Shown: in pieces, positions 14,530 through 28,900 of the stretch
How the letters are laid out: every line of letters starts with the position of its first letter
Position numbering within the stretch: the stretch's first letter is position 1
Assembly (NCBI GenBank): GCA_964036665.1
Contig: OZ038526.1
Span: 28,768,001-28,832,000 of the forward strand
Direction of reading: 5' to 3'
Source: Gordius sp. MW1
Lineage: Eukaryota > Nematomorpha > Gordioida > Gordea > Gordiidae
Length of the DNA: 64,000 nt
Notes under the pieces: generated by a model
The model's input: the letters and a program-made list of their open reading frames with translations, nothing else
Databases searched by the model: none
Told to the model about the DNA's origin: nothing
Program-made: the position numbers and the translations under genes

Positions 14530-14877
14530 CTGATAGAAGATATGAAGCAGACGGAATATATGATTGGTGTAAATACAAAAATTATTTTAAAATTATCTAA
14601 CAATTTTTATATGTTGATGATTGATGCAATTAGCTTTTGAAGCAGCTACAATTTATTAATTGAGCTTGAAAGTAAACCTGGTGGGGTAACATAGAGTCTA
14701 GTTGTGTGACATGGGATGGTTGGAGGAAACGATGGACCTTTAAAATTTGTTAAAAACATTATTCAGTAAGTCCTTATCTGATATTAATAATAGAATTTAA
14801 AATTTTTAAATTTCGCCTATTTTAGGAAAATAAATAATAATTTATAAAATCTGTTCTCAGATAATGTTCATATTTAC

Positions 14878-16044
14878 CTGTAGGCGGACCTGAAGGAAGT
14901 GAAGGACCAGTTGGTACTACTGATGGGCCTGATGGAAGTGATGGACCTGTTGGAGCCTCTGATGGACCTGATGGCAGACCTGATGGAAGCGATGGACCAG
15001 TTGGAGCCACTGATGGACCTGATGGGAGAGATGGACCAGTTGGTGCTACTGATGGGCCTGATGGAAGTGATGGACCTGTTGGAGCCATTGATATGCCTGA
15101 TGGAGGTGATGGACCCGTTGGAGCCATTGATGGACCTGATGGCTGACCTGAAGGAAGTGAAGGACCAGTTGGTAGTACTGATGGGCCTGATGGAAGTGAT
15201 GGACCTGTTGGAGCCTCTGATGGACCTGATGGCTGACCTGATGGAAGCGATGGACCAGTTGGAGCTACTGATGGACCTGATGGGAGAGATGGACCAGTTG
15301 GTGCTACTGATGGGCCTGATGGAAGTGATGGACCTGTTGGAGCCATTGATGGGCCTGATGGAAGCGATGGACCAGTTGGAGCCACTGATGGACCTGATGG
15401 GAGAGATGCACCAGTTAATGCTACTGATGGGCCTGATGGAAGTGATGGACCTGTGGGAGCCATTGATGGGCCTGATGGAAGTGATGGACCTGTTGGAGCC
15501 ATTGATGGACCTGATGGAAGCGATGGACCAGTTGGTACTACAGATGGGCCTGATGGAAGCGATGGACCAGTTGGTGCTACTGATGGGCCTGATGGAAGCG
15601 ATGGACCGGTTGGTGCTACTGATGGTCCAGATGGAACTGATGGGCCACTTGGTGCTACAGATGGGCCTGATGGAAGCGATGGACCAGTTGGTGCTACTGA
15701 TGGGCCTGATGGAAGTGATGGACCTGTTGGAGCCTCTGATGGACCTGATGGCTGACCTGATGGGAGAGATGGACCTGTTGGAGCCACTGATGGACCTGAT
15801 GGGAGAGATGGACCAGTTGGTACTACAGATGGGCCTGATGGAAGCGATGGACCAGTTGGTGCTACTGATGGGCCTGATGGAAGTGATGGACCTGTTGGAG
15901 CCTCTGATGGACCTGATGGCCGACCTGATGGAAGCGATGGACCAGTTGGTGCTACTGATGGAAGTGATGGACCTGTTGGAACCATTGATGGGCCTGATGG
16001 AGGTGATGTACCCGTTGGAGCCATTGATGGACCTGTTGGTTGAT
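14878..16044 (-). CDS. Mucin-like exon M7 (1,167 nt, 389 codons)
   Basis: Splice sites and phase as in M2. A 9-bp in-frame deletion gives [10 protein letters not shown], and it carries the variants GTSPPSG and VALTGASL. Shared variants link its 3' half to M5. Confidence 0.85.
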
Positions 16045-16392
16045 CTGATAGAAGATATGAAGCAGACGGAATATATGATTGGTGTAAATACAAAAATTAT
16101 TTTAAAATTATCTAACAATTTTTATATGTTGATGATTGATGCAATTAGCTTTTAAAGCAGCTACAATTTATTAATTGAGCTTGAAAGTAAACCTGGTGGG
16201 GTAACATAGAGTGTAGTTGTGTGACATGGGATGGTTGGAGGAAACGATGGACCTTTAAAATTTGTTAAAAACATTATTCAGTAAGTCCTTATCTGATATT
16301 AATAATAGAATTTAAAATTTTTAAATTTCGCCTATTTTAGGAAAATAAATAATAATTTATAAAATCTGTTCTCAGATAATGTTCATATTTAC

Positions 16393-17673
16393 CTGTAGGC
16401 GGACCTGAAGGAAGTGAAGGACCAGTTGGTACTACTGATGGGCCTGATGGAAGTGATGGACCTGTTGGAGCCTCTGATGGACCTGATGGCAGACCTGATG
16501 GAAGCGATGGACCAGTTGGAGCCACTGATGGACCTGATGGGAGAGATGGACCAGTTGGTGCTACTGATGGGCCTGATGGAAGCGATGGACCCGTTGGTGC
16601 TACTGATGGTCCAGATGGAACTGATGGACCACTTGGTGCTACAGATGGGCCTGATGGAAGCGATGGACCAGTTGGTGCTACTGATGGGCCTGATGGAAGT
16701 GATGGACCTGTTGGAGCCTCTGATGGACCTGATGGCTGACCTGATGGAAGCGATGGACCAGTTGGAGCCACTGATGGACCTGAAGGGAGAGATGGACCAG
16801 TTGGTGCTACTGATGGGCCTGATGGAAGTGATGGACCTGTTGGAGCCATTGATGGGCCTGATGGAAGCGATGGACCAGTTGGAGCCACTGATGGACCTGA
16901 TGGGAGAGATGGACCAGTTGGTGCTACTGATGGGCCTGATGGAAGTGATGGACCTGTGGGAGCCATTGATGGGCCTGATGGAAGTGATGGACCTGTTGGA
17001 GCCATTGATGGACCTGATGGAAGCGATGGACCAGTTGGTACTACAGATGGGCCTGATGGAAGCGATGGACCAGTTGGTGCTACTGATGGGCCTGATGGAA
17101 GCGATGGACCGGTTGGTGCTACTGATGGTCCAGATGGAACTGATGGGCCACTTGGTGCTACAGATGGGCCTGATGGAAGCGATGGACCAGTTGGTGCTAC
17201 TGATGGGCCTGATGGAAGTGATGGACCTGTTGGAGCCTCTGATGGACCTGATGGCTGACCTGATGGGAGAGATGGACCTGTTGGAGCCACTGATGGACCT
17301 GATGGGAGAGATGGACCAGTTGGTACTACAGATGGGCCTGATGGAAGCGATGGACCAGTTGGTGCTACTGATGGGCCTGATGGAAGCGATGGACCCGTTG
17401 GTGCTACTGATGGTCCAGATGGAACTGATGGACCACTTGGTGCTACAGATGGGCCTGATGGAAGCGATGGACCAGTTGGTGCTACTGATGGGCCTGATGG
17501 AAGTGATGGACCTGTTGGAGCCTCTGATGGACCTGATGGCCGACCTGATGGAAGCGATGGGCCAGTTGGTGCTACTGATGGGCCTGATGGAAGTGATGGA
17601 CCTGTTGGAGCCATTGATGGGCCTGATGGAGGTGATGGACCCGTTGGAGCCATTGATGGACCTGTTGGTTGAT
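16393..17673 (-). CDS. Mucin-like exon M6 (1,281 nt, 427 codons)
   Basis: Splice sites and phase as in M2. It is nearly identical to M8; at least one silent base separates them near the 3' end of the exon. Confidence 0.85.
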
Positions 17674-18021
17674 CTGATAGAAGATATGAAGCAGACGGAA
17701 TATATGATTGGTGTAAATACAAAAATTATTTTAAAATTATCTAACAATTTTTATATGTTGATGATTGATGCAATTAGCTTTTGAAGCAGCTACAATTTAT
17801 TAATTGAGCTTGAAAGTAAACCTGGTGGGGTAACATAGAGTCTAGTTGTGTGACATGGGATGGTTGGAGGAAACGATGGACCTTTAAAATTTGTTAAAAA
17901 CATTATTCAGTAAGTCCTTATCTGATATTAATAATAGAATTTAAAATTTTTAAATTTCGCCTATTTTAGGAAAATAAATAATAATTTATAAAATCTGTTC
18001 TCAGATAATGTTCATATTTAC

Positions 18022-20079
18022 CTGTAGGCGGACCTGAAGGAAGTGAAGGACCAGTTGGTACTACTGATGGGCCTGATGGAAGTGATGGACCTGTTGGAGC
18101 CTCTGATGGACCTGATGGCAGACCTGATGGAAGCGATGGACCAGTTGGAGCCACTGATGGACCTGATGGGAGAGATGGACCAGTTGGTGCTACTGATGGG
18201 CCTGATGGAAGTGATGGACCTGTTGGAGCCATTGATATGCCTGATGGAGGTGATGGACCCGTTGGAGCCATTGATGGACCTGATGGCTGACCTGAAGGAA
18301 GTGAAGGACCAGTTGGTAGTACTGATGGGCCTGATGGAAGTGATGGACCTGTTGGAGCCTCTGATGGACCTGATGGCTGACCTGATGGAAGCGATGGACC
18401 AGTTGGAGCTACTGATGGACCTGATGGGAGAGATGGACCAGTTGGTGCTACTGATGGGCCTGATGGAAGTGATGGACCTGTTGGAGCCATTGATGGGCCT
18501 GATGGAAGCGATGGACCAGTTGGAGCCACTGATGGACCTGATGGGAGAGATGCACCAGTTAATGCTACTGATGGGCCTGATGGAAGTGATGGACCTGTGG
18601 GAGCCATTGATGGGCCTGATGGAAGTGATGGACCTGTTGGAGCCATTGATGGACCTGATGGAAGCGATGGACCAGTTGGTACTACAGATGGGCCTGATGG
18701 AAGCGATGGACCAGTTGGTGCTACTGATGGGCCTGATGGAAGCGATGGACCGGTTGGTGCTACTGATGGTCCAGATGGAACTGATGGGCCACTTGGTGCT
18801 ACAGATGGGCCTGATGGAAGCGATGGACCAGTTGGTGCTACTGATGGGCCTGATGGAAGTGATGGACCTGTTGGAGCCTCTGATGGACCTGATGGCTGAC
18901 CTGATGGGAGAGATGGACCTGTTGGAGCCACTGATGGACCTGATGGGAGAGATGGACCAGTTGGTACTACAGATGGGCCTGATGGAAGCGATGGACCAGT
19001 TGGTGCTACTGATGGGCCTGATGGAAGCGATGGACCCGTTGGTGCTACTGATGGTCCAGATGGAACTGATGGACCACTTGGTGCTACAGATGGGCCTGAT
19101 GGAAGCGATGGACCAGTTGGTGCTACTGATGGGCCTGATGGAAGTGATGGACCTGTTGGAGCCTCTGATGGACCTGATGGCCGACCTGATGGAAGCGATG
19201 GACCAGTTGGTGCTACTGATGGGCCTGATGGAAGTGATGGACCTGTTGGAGCCATTGATGGGCCTGATGGAAGCGATGGACCAGTTGGAGCCACTGATGG
19301 ACCTGATGGGAGAGATGGACCAGTTGGTGCTACTGATGGGCCTGATGGAAGTGATGGACCTGTTGGAGCCATTGATGGGCCTGATGGAAGTGATGGACCT
19401 GTTGGAGCCATTGATGGACCTGATGGAAGCGATGGACCAGTTGGTACTACAGATGGGCCTGATGGAAGCGATGGACCTGTTGGTGCTACTGATGGGCCTG
19501 ATGGAAGCGATGGACCGGTTGGTGCTACTGATGGTCCAGATGGAACTGATGGGCCACTTGGTGCTACAGATGGGCCTGATGGAAGCGATGGACCAGTTGG
19601 TGCTACTGATGGGCCTGATGGAAGTGATGGACCTGTTGGAGCCTCTGATGGACCTGATGGCTGACCTGATGGGAGAGATGGACCTGTTGGAGCCACTGAT
19701 GGACCTGATGGGAGAGATGGACCAGTTGGTACTACAGATGGGCCTGATGGAAGCGATGGACCAGTTGGTGCTACTGATGGGCCTGATGGAAGCGATGGAC
19801 CCGTTGGTGCTACTGATGGTCCAGATGGAACTGATGGACCACTTGGTGCTACAGATGGGCCTGATGGAAGCGATGGACCAGTTGGTGCTACTGATGGGCC
19901 TGATGGAAGTGATGGACCTGTTGGAGCCTCTGATGGACCTGATGGCCGACCTGATGGAAGCGATGGACCAGTTGGTGCTACTGATGGGCCTGATGGAAGT
20001 GATGGACCTGTTGGAGCCATTGATGGGCCTGATGGAGGTGATGGACCCGTTGGAGCCATTGATGGACCTGTTGGTTGAT
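18022..20079 (-). CDS. Mucin-like exon M5 (2,058 nt, 686 codons)
   Basis: Splice sites and phase as in M2. It looks like an M7-type exon enlarged by an internal duplication of about 0.8 kb: the block from [14 protein letters not shown] onward appears twice, and its 3' part shares the [11 protein letters not shown] and [11 protein letters not shown] variants with M7. Confidence 0.85.
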
Positions 20080-20427
20080 CTGATAGAAGATATGAAGCAG
20101 ACGGAATATATGATTGGTGTAAATACAAAAATTATTTTAAAATTATCTAACAATTTTTATATGTTGATGATTGATGCAATTAGCTTTTAAAGCAGCTACA
20201 ATTTATTAATTGAGCTTGAAAGTAAACCTGGTGGGGTAACATAGAGTCTAGTTGTGTGACATGGGATGGTTGGAGGAAACGATGGACCTTTAAAATTTGT
20301 TAAAAACATTATTCAGTAAGTCCTTATCTGATATTAATAATAGAATTTAAAATTTTTAAATTTCGCCTATTTTAGGAAAATAAATAATAATTTATAAAAT
20401 CTGTTCTCAGATAATGTTCATATTTAC

Positions 20428-21435
20428 CTGTAGGCGGACCTGAAGGAAGTGAAGGACCAGTTGGTACTACTGATGGGCCTGATGGAAGTGATGGACTTGT
20501 TGGAGCCTCTGATGGACCTGATGGCAGACCTGATGGAAGCGATGGACCAGTTGGAGCCACTGATGGACCTGATGGGAGAGATGGACCAGTTGGTGCTACT
20601 GATGGGCCTGATGGAAGTGATGGACCTGTTGGAGCCATTGATGGGCCTGATGGAGGTGATGGACCCGTTGGAGCCATTGATGGACCTGATGGCTGACCTG
20701 AAGGAAGTGAAGGACCAGTTGGTAGTACTGATGGGCCTGATGGAATTGATGGACCTGTTGGAGCCTCTGATGGACCTGATGGCTGACCTGATGGAAGCGA
20801 TGGACCAGTTGGAGCTACTGATGGACCTGATGGGAGAGATGGACCAGTTGGTGCTACTGATGGGCCTGATGGAAGTGATGGACCTGTTGGAGCCATTGAT
20901 GGGCCTGATGGAAGCGATGGACCAGTTGGAGCCACTGATGGACCTGATGGGAGAGATGCACCAGTTGGTGCTACTGATGGGCCTGATGGAAGTGATGGAC
21001 CTGTGGGAGCCATTGATGGGCCTGATGGAAGTGATGGACCTGTTGGAGCCATTGATGGACCTGATGGAAGCGATAGACCAGTTGGTACTACAGATGGGCC
21101 TGATGGAACCGATGGACCAGTTGGTGCTACTGATGGGCCTGATGGAAGCGATGGACCGGTTGGTGCTACTGATGGTCCAGATGGAACTGATGGGCCACTT
21201 GGTGCTACAGATGGGCCTGATGGAAGCGATGGACCAGTTGGTGCTACTGATGGGCCTGATGGAAGTGATGGACCTGTTGGAGCCTCTGATGGACCTGATG
21301 GCCGACCTGATGGAAGCGATGGACCAGTTGGTGCTACTGATGGGCCTGATGGAAGTGATGGACCTGTTGGAGCCATTGATGGGCCTGATGGAGGTGATGG
21401 ACCCGTTGGAGCCATTGATGGACCTGTTGGTTGAT
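20428..21435 (-). CDS. Mucin-like exon M4 (1,008 nt, 336 codons)
   Basis: Splice sites and phase as in M2. It has the same length as M13 and M15 but differs in sequence (for example [17 protein letters not shown]), so equal length here reflects repeat number, not recent copying. Confidence 0.85.
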
Positions 21436-21783
21436 CTGATAGAATATATGAAGCAGACGGAATATATGATTGGTGTAAATACAAAAATTATTTTAAAATT
21501 ATCTAACAATTTTTATATGTTGATGATTGATGCAATTAGCTTTTAAAGCAGCTACAATTTATTAATTGAGCTTGAAAGTAAACCTGGTGGGGTAACATAG
21601 AGTCTAGTTGTGTGACATGGGATGGTTGGAGGAAACGATGGACCTTTAAAATTTGTTAAAAACATTATTCAGTAAGTCCTTATCTGATATTAATAATAGA
21701 ATTTAAAATTTTTAAATTTCGCCTATTTTAGGAAAATAAATAATAATTTATAAAATCTGTTCTCAGATAATGTTCATATTTAC

Positions 21784-23064
21784 CTGTAGGCGGACCTGAA
21801 GGAAGTGAAGGACCAGTTGGTACTACTGATGGGCCTGATGGAAGTGATGGACTTGTTGGAGCCTCTGATGGACCTGATGGCAGACCTGATGGAAGCGATG
21901 GACCAGTTGGAGCCACTGATGGACCTGATGGGAGAGATGGACCAGTTGGTGCTACTGATGGGCCTGATGGAAGTGATGGACCTGTTGGAGCCATTGATGG
22001 GCCTGATGGAGGTGATGGACCCGTTGGAGCCATTGATGGACCTGATGGCTGACCTGAAGGAAGTGAAGGACCAGTTGGTAGTACTGATGGGCCTGATGGA
22101 AGTGATGGACCTGTTGGAGCCTCTGATGGACCTGATGGCTGACCTGATGGAAGCGATGGACCAGTTGGAGCTACTGATGGACCTGATGGGAGAGATGGAC
22201 CAGTTGGTGCTACTGATGGGCCTGATGGAAGTGATGGACCTGTTGGAGCCATTGATGGGCCTGATGGAAGCGATGGACCAGTTGGAGCCACTGATGGACC
22301 TGATGGGAGAGATGCACCAGTTGGTGCTACTGATGGGCCTGATGGAAGTGATGGACCTGTGGGAGCCATTGATGGGCCTGATGGAAGTGATGGACCTGTT
22401 GGAGCCATTGATGGACCTGATGGAAGCGATGGACCAGTTGGTACTACAGATGGGCCTGATGGAACCGATGGACCAGTTGGTGCTACTGATGGGCCTGATG
22501 GAAGCGATGGACCGGTTGGTGCTACTGATGGTCCAGATGGAACTGATGGGCCACTTGGTGCTACAGATGGGCCTGATGGAAGCGATGGACCAGTTGGTGC
22601 TACTGATGGGCCTGATGGAAGTGATGGACCTGTTGGAGCCTCTGATGGACCTGATGGCTGACCTGATGGGAGAGATGGACCTGTTGGAGCCACTGATGGA
22701 CCTGATGGGAGAGATGGACCAGTTGGTACTACAGATGGGCCTGATGGAAGCGATGGACCAGTTGGTGCTACTGATGGGCCTGATGGAAGCGATGGACCCG
22801 TTGGTGCTACTGATGGTCCAGATGGAACTGATGGACCACTTGGTGCTACAGATGGGCCTGATGGAAGCGATGGACCAGTTGGTGCTACTGATAAGCCTGA
22901 TGAAAGTGATGGACCTGTTGGAGCCTCTGATGGACCTGATGGAAGCGATGGACCAGTTGGTGCTACTGATGGGCCTGATGGAAGTGATGGACCTGTTGGA
23001 GCCATTGATGGGCCTGATGGAGGTGATGGACCCGTTGGAGCCATTGATGGACCTGTTGGTTGAT
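21784..23064 (-). CDS. Mucin-like exon M3 (1,281 nt, 427 codons)
   Basis: Splice sites and phase as in M2. It has local variants ([20 protein letters not shown]), and the 12-bp GRP/GQP insertion seen near the start of its neighbours is missing. The intron after its 5' end is one base shorter than most. Confidence 0.85.
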
Positions 23065-23411
23065 CTGATAGAAGATATGAAGCAGACGGAATATATGATT
23101 GGTGTAAATACAAAAATTATTTTAAAATTATCTAACAATTTTATATGTTGATGATTGATGCAATTAGCTTTTGAAGCAGCTACAATTTATTAATTGAGCT
23201 TGAAAGTAAACCTGGTGGGGTAACATAGAGTCTAGTTGTGTGACATGGGATGGTTGGAGGAAACGATGGACCTTTAAAATTTGTTAAAAACATTATTCAG
23301 TAAGTCCTTATCTGATATTAATAATAGAATTTAAAATTTTTAAATTTCGCCTATTTTAGGAAAATAAATAATAATTTATAAAATCTGTTCTCAGATAATG
23401 TTCATATTTAC

Positions 23412-25595
23412 CTGTAGGCGGACCTGAAGGAAGTGAAGGACCAGTTGGTACTACTGATGGGCCTGACGGAAGTGATGGACCTGTTGGAGCCTCTGATGGA
23501 CCTGATGGCTGACCTGATGGAAGCGATAGACCAGTTGGAGCCACTGATGGACCTGATGGGAGAGATGGACCAGTTGGTGCTACTGATGGGCCTGATGAAA
23601 GTGATGGACCTGTTGGAGCCATTGATGGGCCTGATGGAGGTGATGGACCCGTTGGAGCCATTGATGGACCTGATGGCTGACCTGAAGGAAGTGAAGGACC
23701 AGTTGGTAGTACTGATGGGCCTGATGGAAGTGATGGACCTGTTGGAGCCTCTGATGGACCTGATGGCTGACCTGATGGAAGCGATGGACCAGTTGGAGCC
23801 ACTGATGGACCTGATGGGAGAGATGGACCAGTTGGTGCTACTGATGGGCCTGATGGAAGTGATGGACCTGTTGGAGCCATTGATGGGCCTGATGGAGGCG
23901 ATAGACCAGTTGGAGCCACTGATGGACCTGATGGGAGAGATGGACCAGTTGGTGCTACTGATGGGCCTGATGGAAGTGATGGACCTGTTGGAGCTATTGA
24001 TGGGCCTGATGGAGGTGATGGACCCGTTGGAGCCATTGATGGACCTGATGGCTGACCTGAAGGAAGTGAAGGACCAGTTGGTAGTACTGATGGGCCTGAT
24101 GGAAGTGATGGACCTGTTGGAGCCTCTGATGGACCTGATGGCTGACCTGATGGAAGCGATGGACCAGTTGGAGCCACTGATGGACCTGATGGGAGAGATG
24201 GACCAGTTGGTGCTACTGATGGGCCTGATGGAAGTGATGGACCTGTCGGAGCCATTGATGGGCCTGATGGAAGTGATGGACCCGTTGGAGCCATTGATGG
24301 ACCTGATGGCTGACCTGAAGGAAGTGAAGGACCAGTTGGTAGTACTGATGGGCCTGATGGAAGTGATGGACCTGTTGGAGCCTCTGATGAACCTGATGGC
24401 TGACCTGATGGAAGCGATGGACCAGTTGGAGCCACTGATGGACGTGATGGGAGAGATGGACTAGTTGGTGCTACTGATGGGCCTGATGAAAGTGATGGAC
24501 CTGTTGGAGCCATTGATGGGCCTGATGGAAGCGATGGACCAGTTGGAGCAACTGATGGACCTGATGGGAGAGATGGACCAGTTGGTGCTACTGATGGGCC
24601 TGATGGAAGTGATGGACCTGTTGGAGCTATTGATGGGCCTGATGGAGGTGATGGACCCGTTGGAGCCATTGATGGACCTGATGGCTGACCTGAAGGAAGT
24701 GAAGGACCAGTTGGTAGTACTGATGGGCCTGATGGAAGTGATGGACCTGTTGGAGCCTCTGATGGACCTGATGGCTGACCTGATGGAAGCGATGGACCAG
24801 TTGGAGCCACTGATGGACCTGATGGGAGAGATGGACCAGTTGGTGCTACTGATGGGCCTGATGGAAGTGATGGACCTGTTGGAGCCATTGGTGGGCCTGA
24901 TGGAAGTGATGGACCTGTTGGAGCCATTGATGGACCTGATGGAAGCGATGGACCAGATGGTACTACAGATGGGCCTGATGGAAGCGATGGACCTGTTGGT
25001 GCTACTGATGGGCCTGATGGAAGCGATGGACCGGTTGGTGCTACTGATGGTCCAGATGGAACTGATGGGCCACTTGGTGCTACAGATGGGCCTGATGGAA
25101 GCGATGGACCAGTTGGTGCTACTGATGGGCCTGATGGAAGTGATGGACCTGTTGGAGCCTCTGATGGACCTGATGGCTGACATGATGGGAGAGATGGACC
25201 TGTTGGAGCCACTGATGGACCTGATGGGAGAGATGGACCAGTTGGTACTACAGATGGGCCTGATGGAAGCGATGGACCAGTTGGTGCTACTGATGGGCCT
25301 GATGGAAGCGATGGACCCGTTGGTGCTACTGATGGTCCAGATGGAACTGATGGACCACTTGGTGCTACAGATGGGCCTGATGGAAGCGATGGACCAGTTG
25401 GTGCTACTGATGGGCCTGATGGAAGTGATGGACCTGTTGGAGCCTCTGATGGACCTGATGGCCGACCTGATGGAAGCGATGGACCAGTTGGTGCTACTGA
25501 TGGGCCTGATGGAAGTGATGGACCTGTTGGAGCCATTGATGGGCCTGATGGAGGTGATGGACCCGTTGGAGCCATTGATGGACCTGTTGGTTGAT
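23412..25595 (-). CDS. Mucin-like exon M2 (2,184 nt, 728 codons)
   Basis: Acceptor TCTTCTATCAG|AT, donor CTACAG|GTAAAT, phase 1-1. It has the same 13-residue repeats with many [12 protein letters not shown] variants from a 12-bp insertion. The PTS frame is open throughout, whereas the other minus frame is closed near 24.46 kb. A lone cysteine (LPSCQPSG, about 25.18 kb) interrupts an otherwise cysteine-free array. Confidence 0.85.
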
Positions 25596-25942
25596 CTGAT
25601 AGAAGATATGAAGCAGACGGAATATATGATTGGTGTAAATACAAAAATTATTTTAAAATTATCTAACAATTTTTATATGTTGATGATTGATGCAATTAGT
25701 TTTTGAAGCAGCTACAATTTATTAATTGAGCTTGAAAGTAAACCTGGTGGGGTAACATAGAGTCTAGTTGTGTGACATGGGATGGTTGGAGGAAACGATG
25801 GACCTTTAAAATTTGTTAAAAACATTATTCAATAAGTCCTTATCTGATATTAATAATAGAATTTAAATTTTTAAATTTCGCCTATTTTAGGAAAATAAAT
25901 AATAATTTATTAAATCTGTTCTCAGATAATGTTCATATTTAC

Positions 25943-28900
25943 CTGTAGGCGGACCTGAAGGAAGTGAAGGACCAGTTGGTACTACTGATGGGCCTGATGG
26001 AAGTGATGGACCTGTTGGAGCCTCTGATGGACCTGATGGCTGACCTGATGGAAGCGATGGACCAGTTGGAGCTACTGATGGACCTGATGGGAGAGATGGA
26101 CCAGTTGGTGCTACTGATGAGCCTGATGGAAGTGATGGACCTGTTGGAGCCATTGATGGGCCTGATGGAGGTGATGGACCCGTTGGAGCCATTGATGGAC
26201 CTGATGGCTGACCTGAAGTAAGTGAAGGACCAGTTGGTAGTACTGATGGGCCTGATGGAAGTGATGGACCTGTTGGAGCCTCTGATGGACCTGATGGCTG
26301 ACCTGATGGAAGCGATGGACCAGTTGGAGCCACTGATGGACCTGATGGGAGAGATGGACCAGTTGGTGCTACTGATGGGCCTGATGGAAGTGATGGACCT
26401 GTTGGAGCCATTGATGGGCCTGATGGAAGTGATGGACCTGTTGGAGATATTGATGGACCTGATGGAAGCGATGGACCAGTTGGTACTACAGATGGGCCTG
26501 ATGGAAGCGATGGACCAGTTGGTGCTACTGATGGAAGCGATGGACCGGTTGGTGCTACTGATTGGCCTGATGGAAGTGATGGACCTGTTGGAGCCATTGA
26601 TGGACCTGATGGCTGACCTGATGGGAGAGATGGACCAGTTGGTGCTACTGATGGGCCTGATGGAAGCGATGGACCAGTTAGTGCTACTGATGGTCCAGAT
26701 GGAACTGATGGACCACTTGGTGCTACAGAAGGGCCTGATGGAAGCGATGGACCAGTTGGTGCAACTGATGGGCCTGATGGAAGTGATGGACCTGTGGGAG
26801 CCACTGATGGACCTGATGGCTGACCTGATGGGAGAGATGGACCAGTTAGTGCTACAGATGGGCCTGATGGAAGCGATGGACCAGTTGGTGCTACTGATGT
26901 GCCTGATGGAAGTGATGGACCTGTTGGAGCCACTGATGTACTGGATGGCTGACCTGATGGGAGAGATGGACCAATTGGTGCTACTGATGGTCCAGAAGGA
27001 ACTGATGGACCACTTGGTGCTACAGATGGGCCTGATGGAAGCGATGGACCGGTTGGTGCTACTGATGGTCCAGATGGAACTGATGGACCACTTGGTGCTA
27101 CAGATGGGCCTGATGGAAGCGATGGACCAGTTGATGCTACTGATGGGCCTGATGGAAGTGATGGACCACTTGGTGCTACAGATGGGCCTGATGGAAGCGA
27201 TGGACCAGTTGGTGCTACTGATGGGCCTGATGGAAGTGATGGACCTGTTGGAGCCATTGATGGACCTGATGGCTGACCTGATGGGAGAGATGGACCAGTT
27301 GGTGCTACTGATGGGCCTGATGGAAGCGATGGACCAGTTAGTGCTACTGATGGTCCAGATGGAACTGATGGACCACTTGGTGCTACAGAAGGGCCTGATG
27401 GAAGCGATGGACCAGTTGGTGCAACTGATGGGCCTGATGGAAGTGATGCACCTGTGGGAGCCACTGATGGACCTGATGGCTGACCTGATGGGAGAGATGG
27501 ACCAGTTAGTGCTACAGATGGGCCTGATGGAAGCGATGGACCAGTTGGTGCTACTGATGTGCCTGATGGAAGTGATGGACCTGTTGGAGCCACTGATGTA
27601 CTGGATGGCTGACCTGAGGGGAGAGATGGACCAGTTGGTGCTACTGATGGTCCAGAAGGAACTGATGGACCACTTGGTGCTACAGATGGGCCTGATGGAA
27701 GCGATGGACCGGTTGGTGCTACTGATGGTCCAGATGGAACTGATGGACCACTTGGTGCTACAGATGGGCCTGATGGAAGCGATGGACCAGTTGATGCTAC
27801 TGACGGGCCTGATGGAAGTGATAGACCTGTTGGAGCCATTGATGGACCTGATGGCTGACCTGATGGGAGAGATGGACCAGTTGGTGCCACTGATGGGCCT
27901 GATGGAAGTGATGGACCTGTTGGAGCCATTGATGGGCCTGATGGAAGTGATGGACCTGTTGGAGCCATTGATGGACTTGATGGCTGCCCTGATTGAAGTG
28001 ATGGACCAGTTGGTACTACAGATGGGCCTGATGGAAGCGATTGACCGGTTGGTTCTACTGATAGTCCAGATGGAAGCGATGGACCAGTTGGTACTACAGA
28101 TGGGCCTGATGGAAGCGATGGACCGGTTGGTGCTACTGATGGTCCAGAAGGAACTGATGGACCACTTGGTGCTACAGATGGGCCTGATGGAAGCGATGGA
28201 CCGGTTGGTGCTACTGATGGTCCAGATGGAACTGATGGACCACTTGGTGCTACAGATGGGCCTGATGGAAGCGATGGACCAGTTGGTGCTACTGATGGGC
28301 CTGATGGAAGTGATGGACCTGTTGGAGCCATTGATGGACCTGATGGCTGACCTGATATGAGAGATGGACCAGTTGGTGCTACTGATGGGCCTGATGGAAG
28401 CGATGGACCAGTTGGTGCTACTGATGGGCCTGATGGAAGTGATGGACCTGTTGGAGCCACTGATGAACCTGATGGCTGACCTGATGGAAGAGATGGACCA
28501 GTTGGTGCTACAGATGGGCCTGATGAAAGCGATGGACCAGTTGGTGCTACTGATGGGCCTGATGGAAGTGATGGACCTGTTGGAGCCATTGATGGACCTG
28601 TTGGAGCCATTGATGGACCTGATGGCTGACCTGATGGGAGAGATAGACCAGTTGGTGCTACTGATGGGCCTGATGGAAGCGATGGACCAGTTGGTGCTAC
28701 TGATGGTCCAGAAGGAACTGATGGACCACTTGGTGCTACAGACGGGCCTGATGGAAGCGATGGACCCGTTGGTGCTACTGATGGTCCAGATGGAACTGAT
28801 GGACCACTTGGTGCTACTGATGGTCCTGATGGAACTGATGGACCTGTTGGAGCCATTGATGGACTTGATGGCTGCCCTGATTGAAGCGATGGACCAGTTG

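Larger units (their letters stand above)
1..25942 (-). repeat. Tandem array of exon-plus-intron units with 3,669-bp higher-order period
   Basis: Fourteen units, each a mucin-like exon plus a near-constant intron. Positions 1-3669 and 3670-7338 look like almost exact copies; the third two-exon unit, 7339-11577, is the same plus 570 bp. Units with intron marker GTTTTCAG (at M15, M13, M11, M9) alternate with GTTCTCAG units, showing that pairs of exons were copied. The basic exon repeat is 39 bp, with 12-bp insertions adding QPSG-type residues. Every length variant is a multiple of three. Confidence 0.9.

Noticed and set aside
2751..21434. About 100-codon plus-strand ORFs with Gly-Pro-Asp-Gly text, suggesting collagen
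   Set aside because: They end at the TGA in every GGCTGACC variant, and no plus-strand gene structure supports them.
27..25669. Second minus-strand frame rich in Ser/Ile/Arg/Asn (for example 1383-3425, 5052-7094)
   Set aside because: It overlaps the PTS frame in the same array, is broken in M2 and M1, and its apparent N-terminus is intron sequence common to all copies.
1..25942. CRISPR-like regular repeat array
   Set aside because: The repeats are 39-bp coding minisatellites within eukaryotic exons, with no unique spacers.
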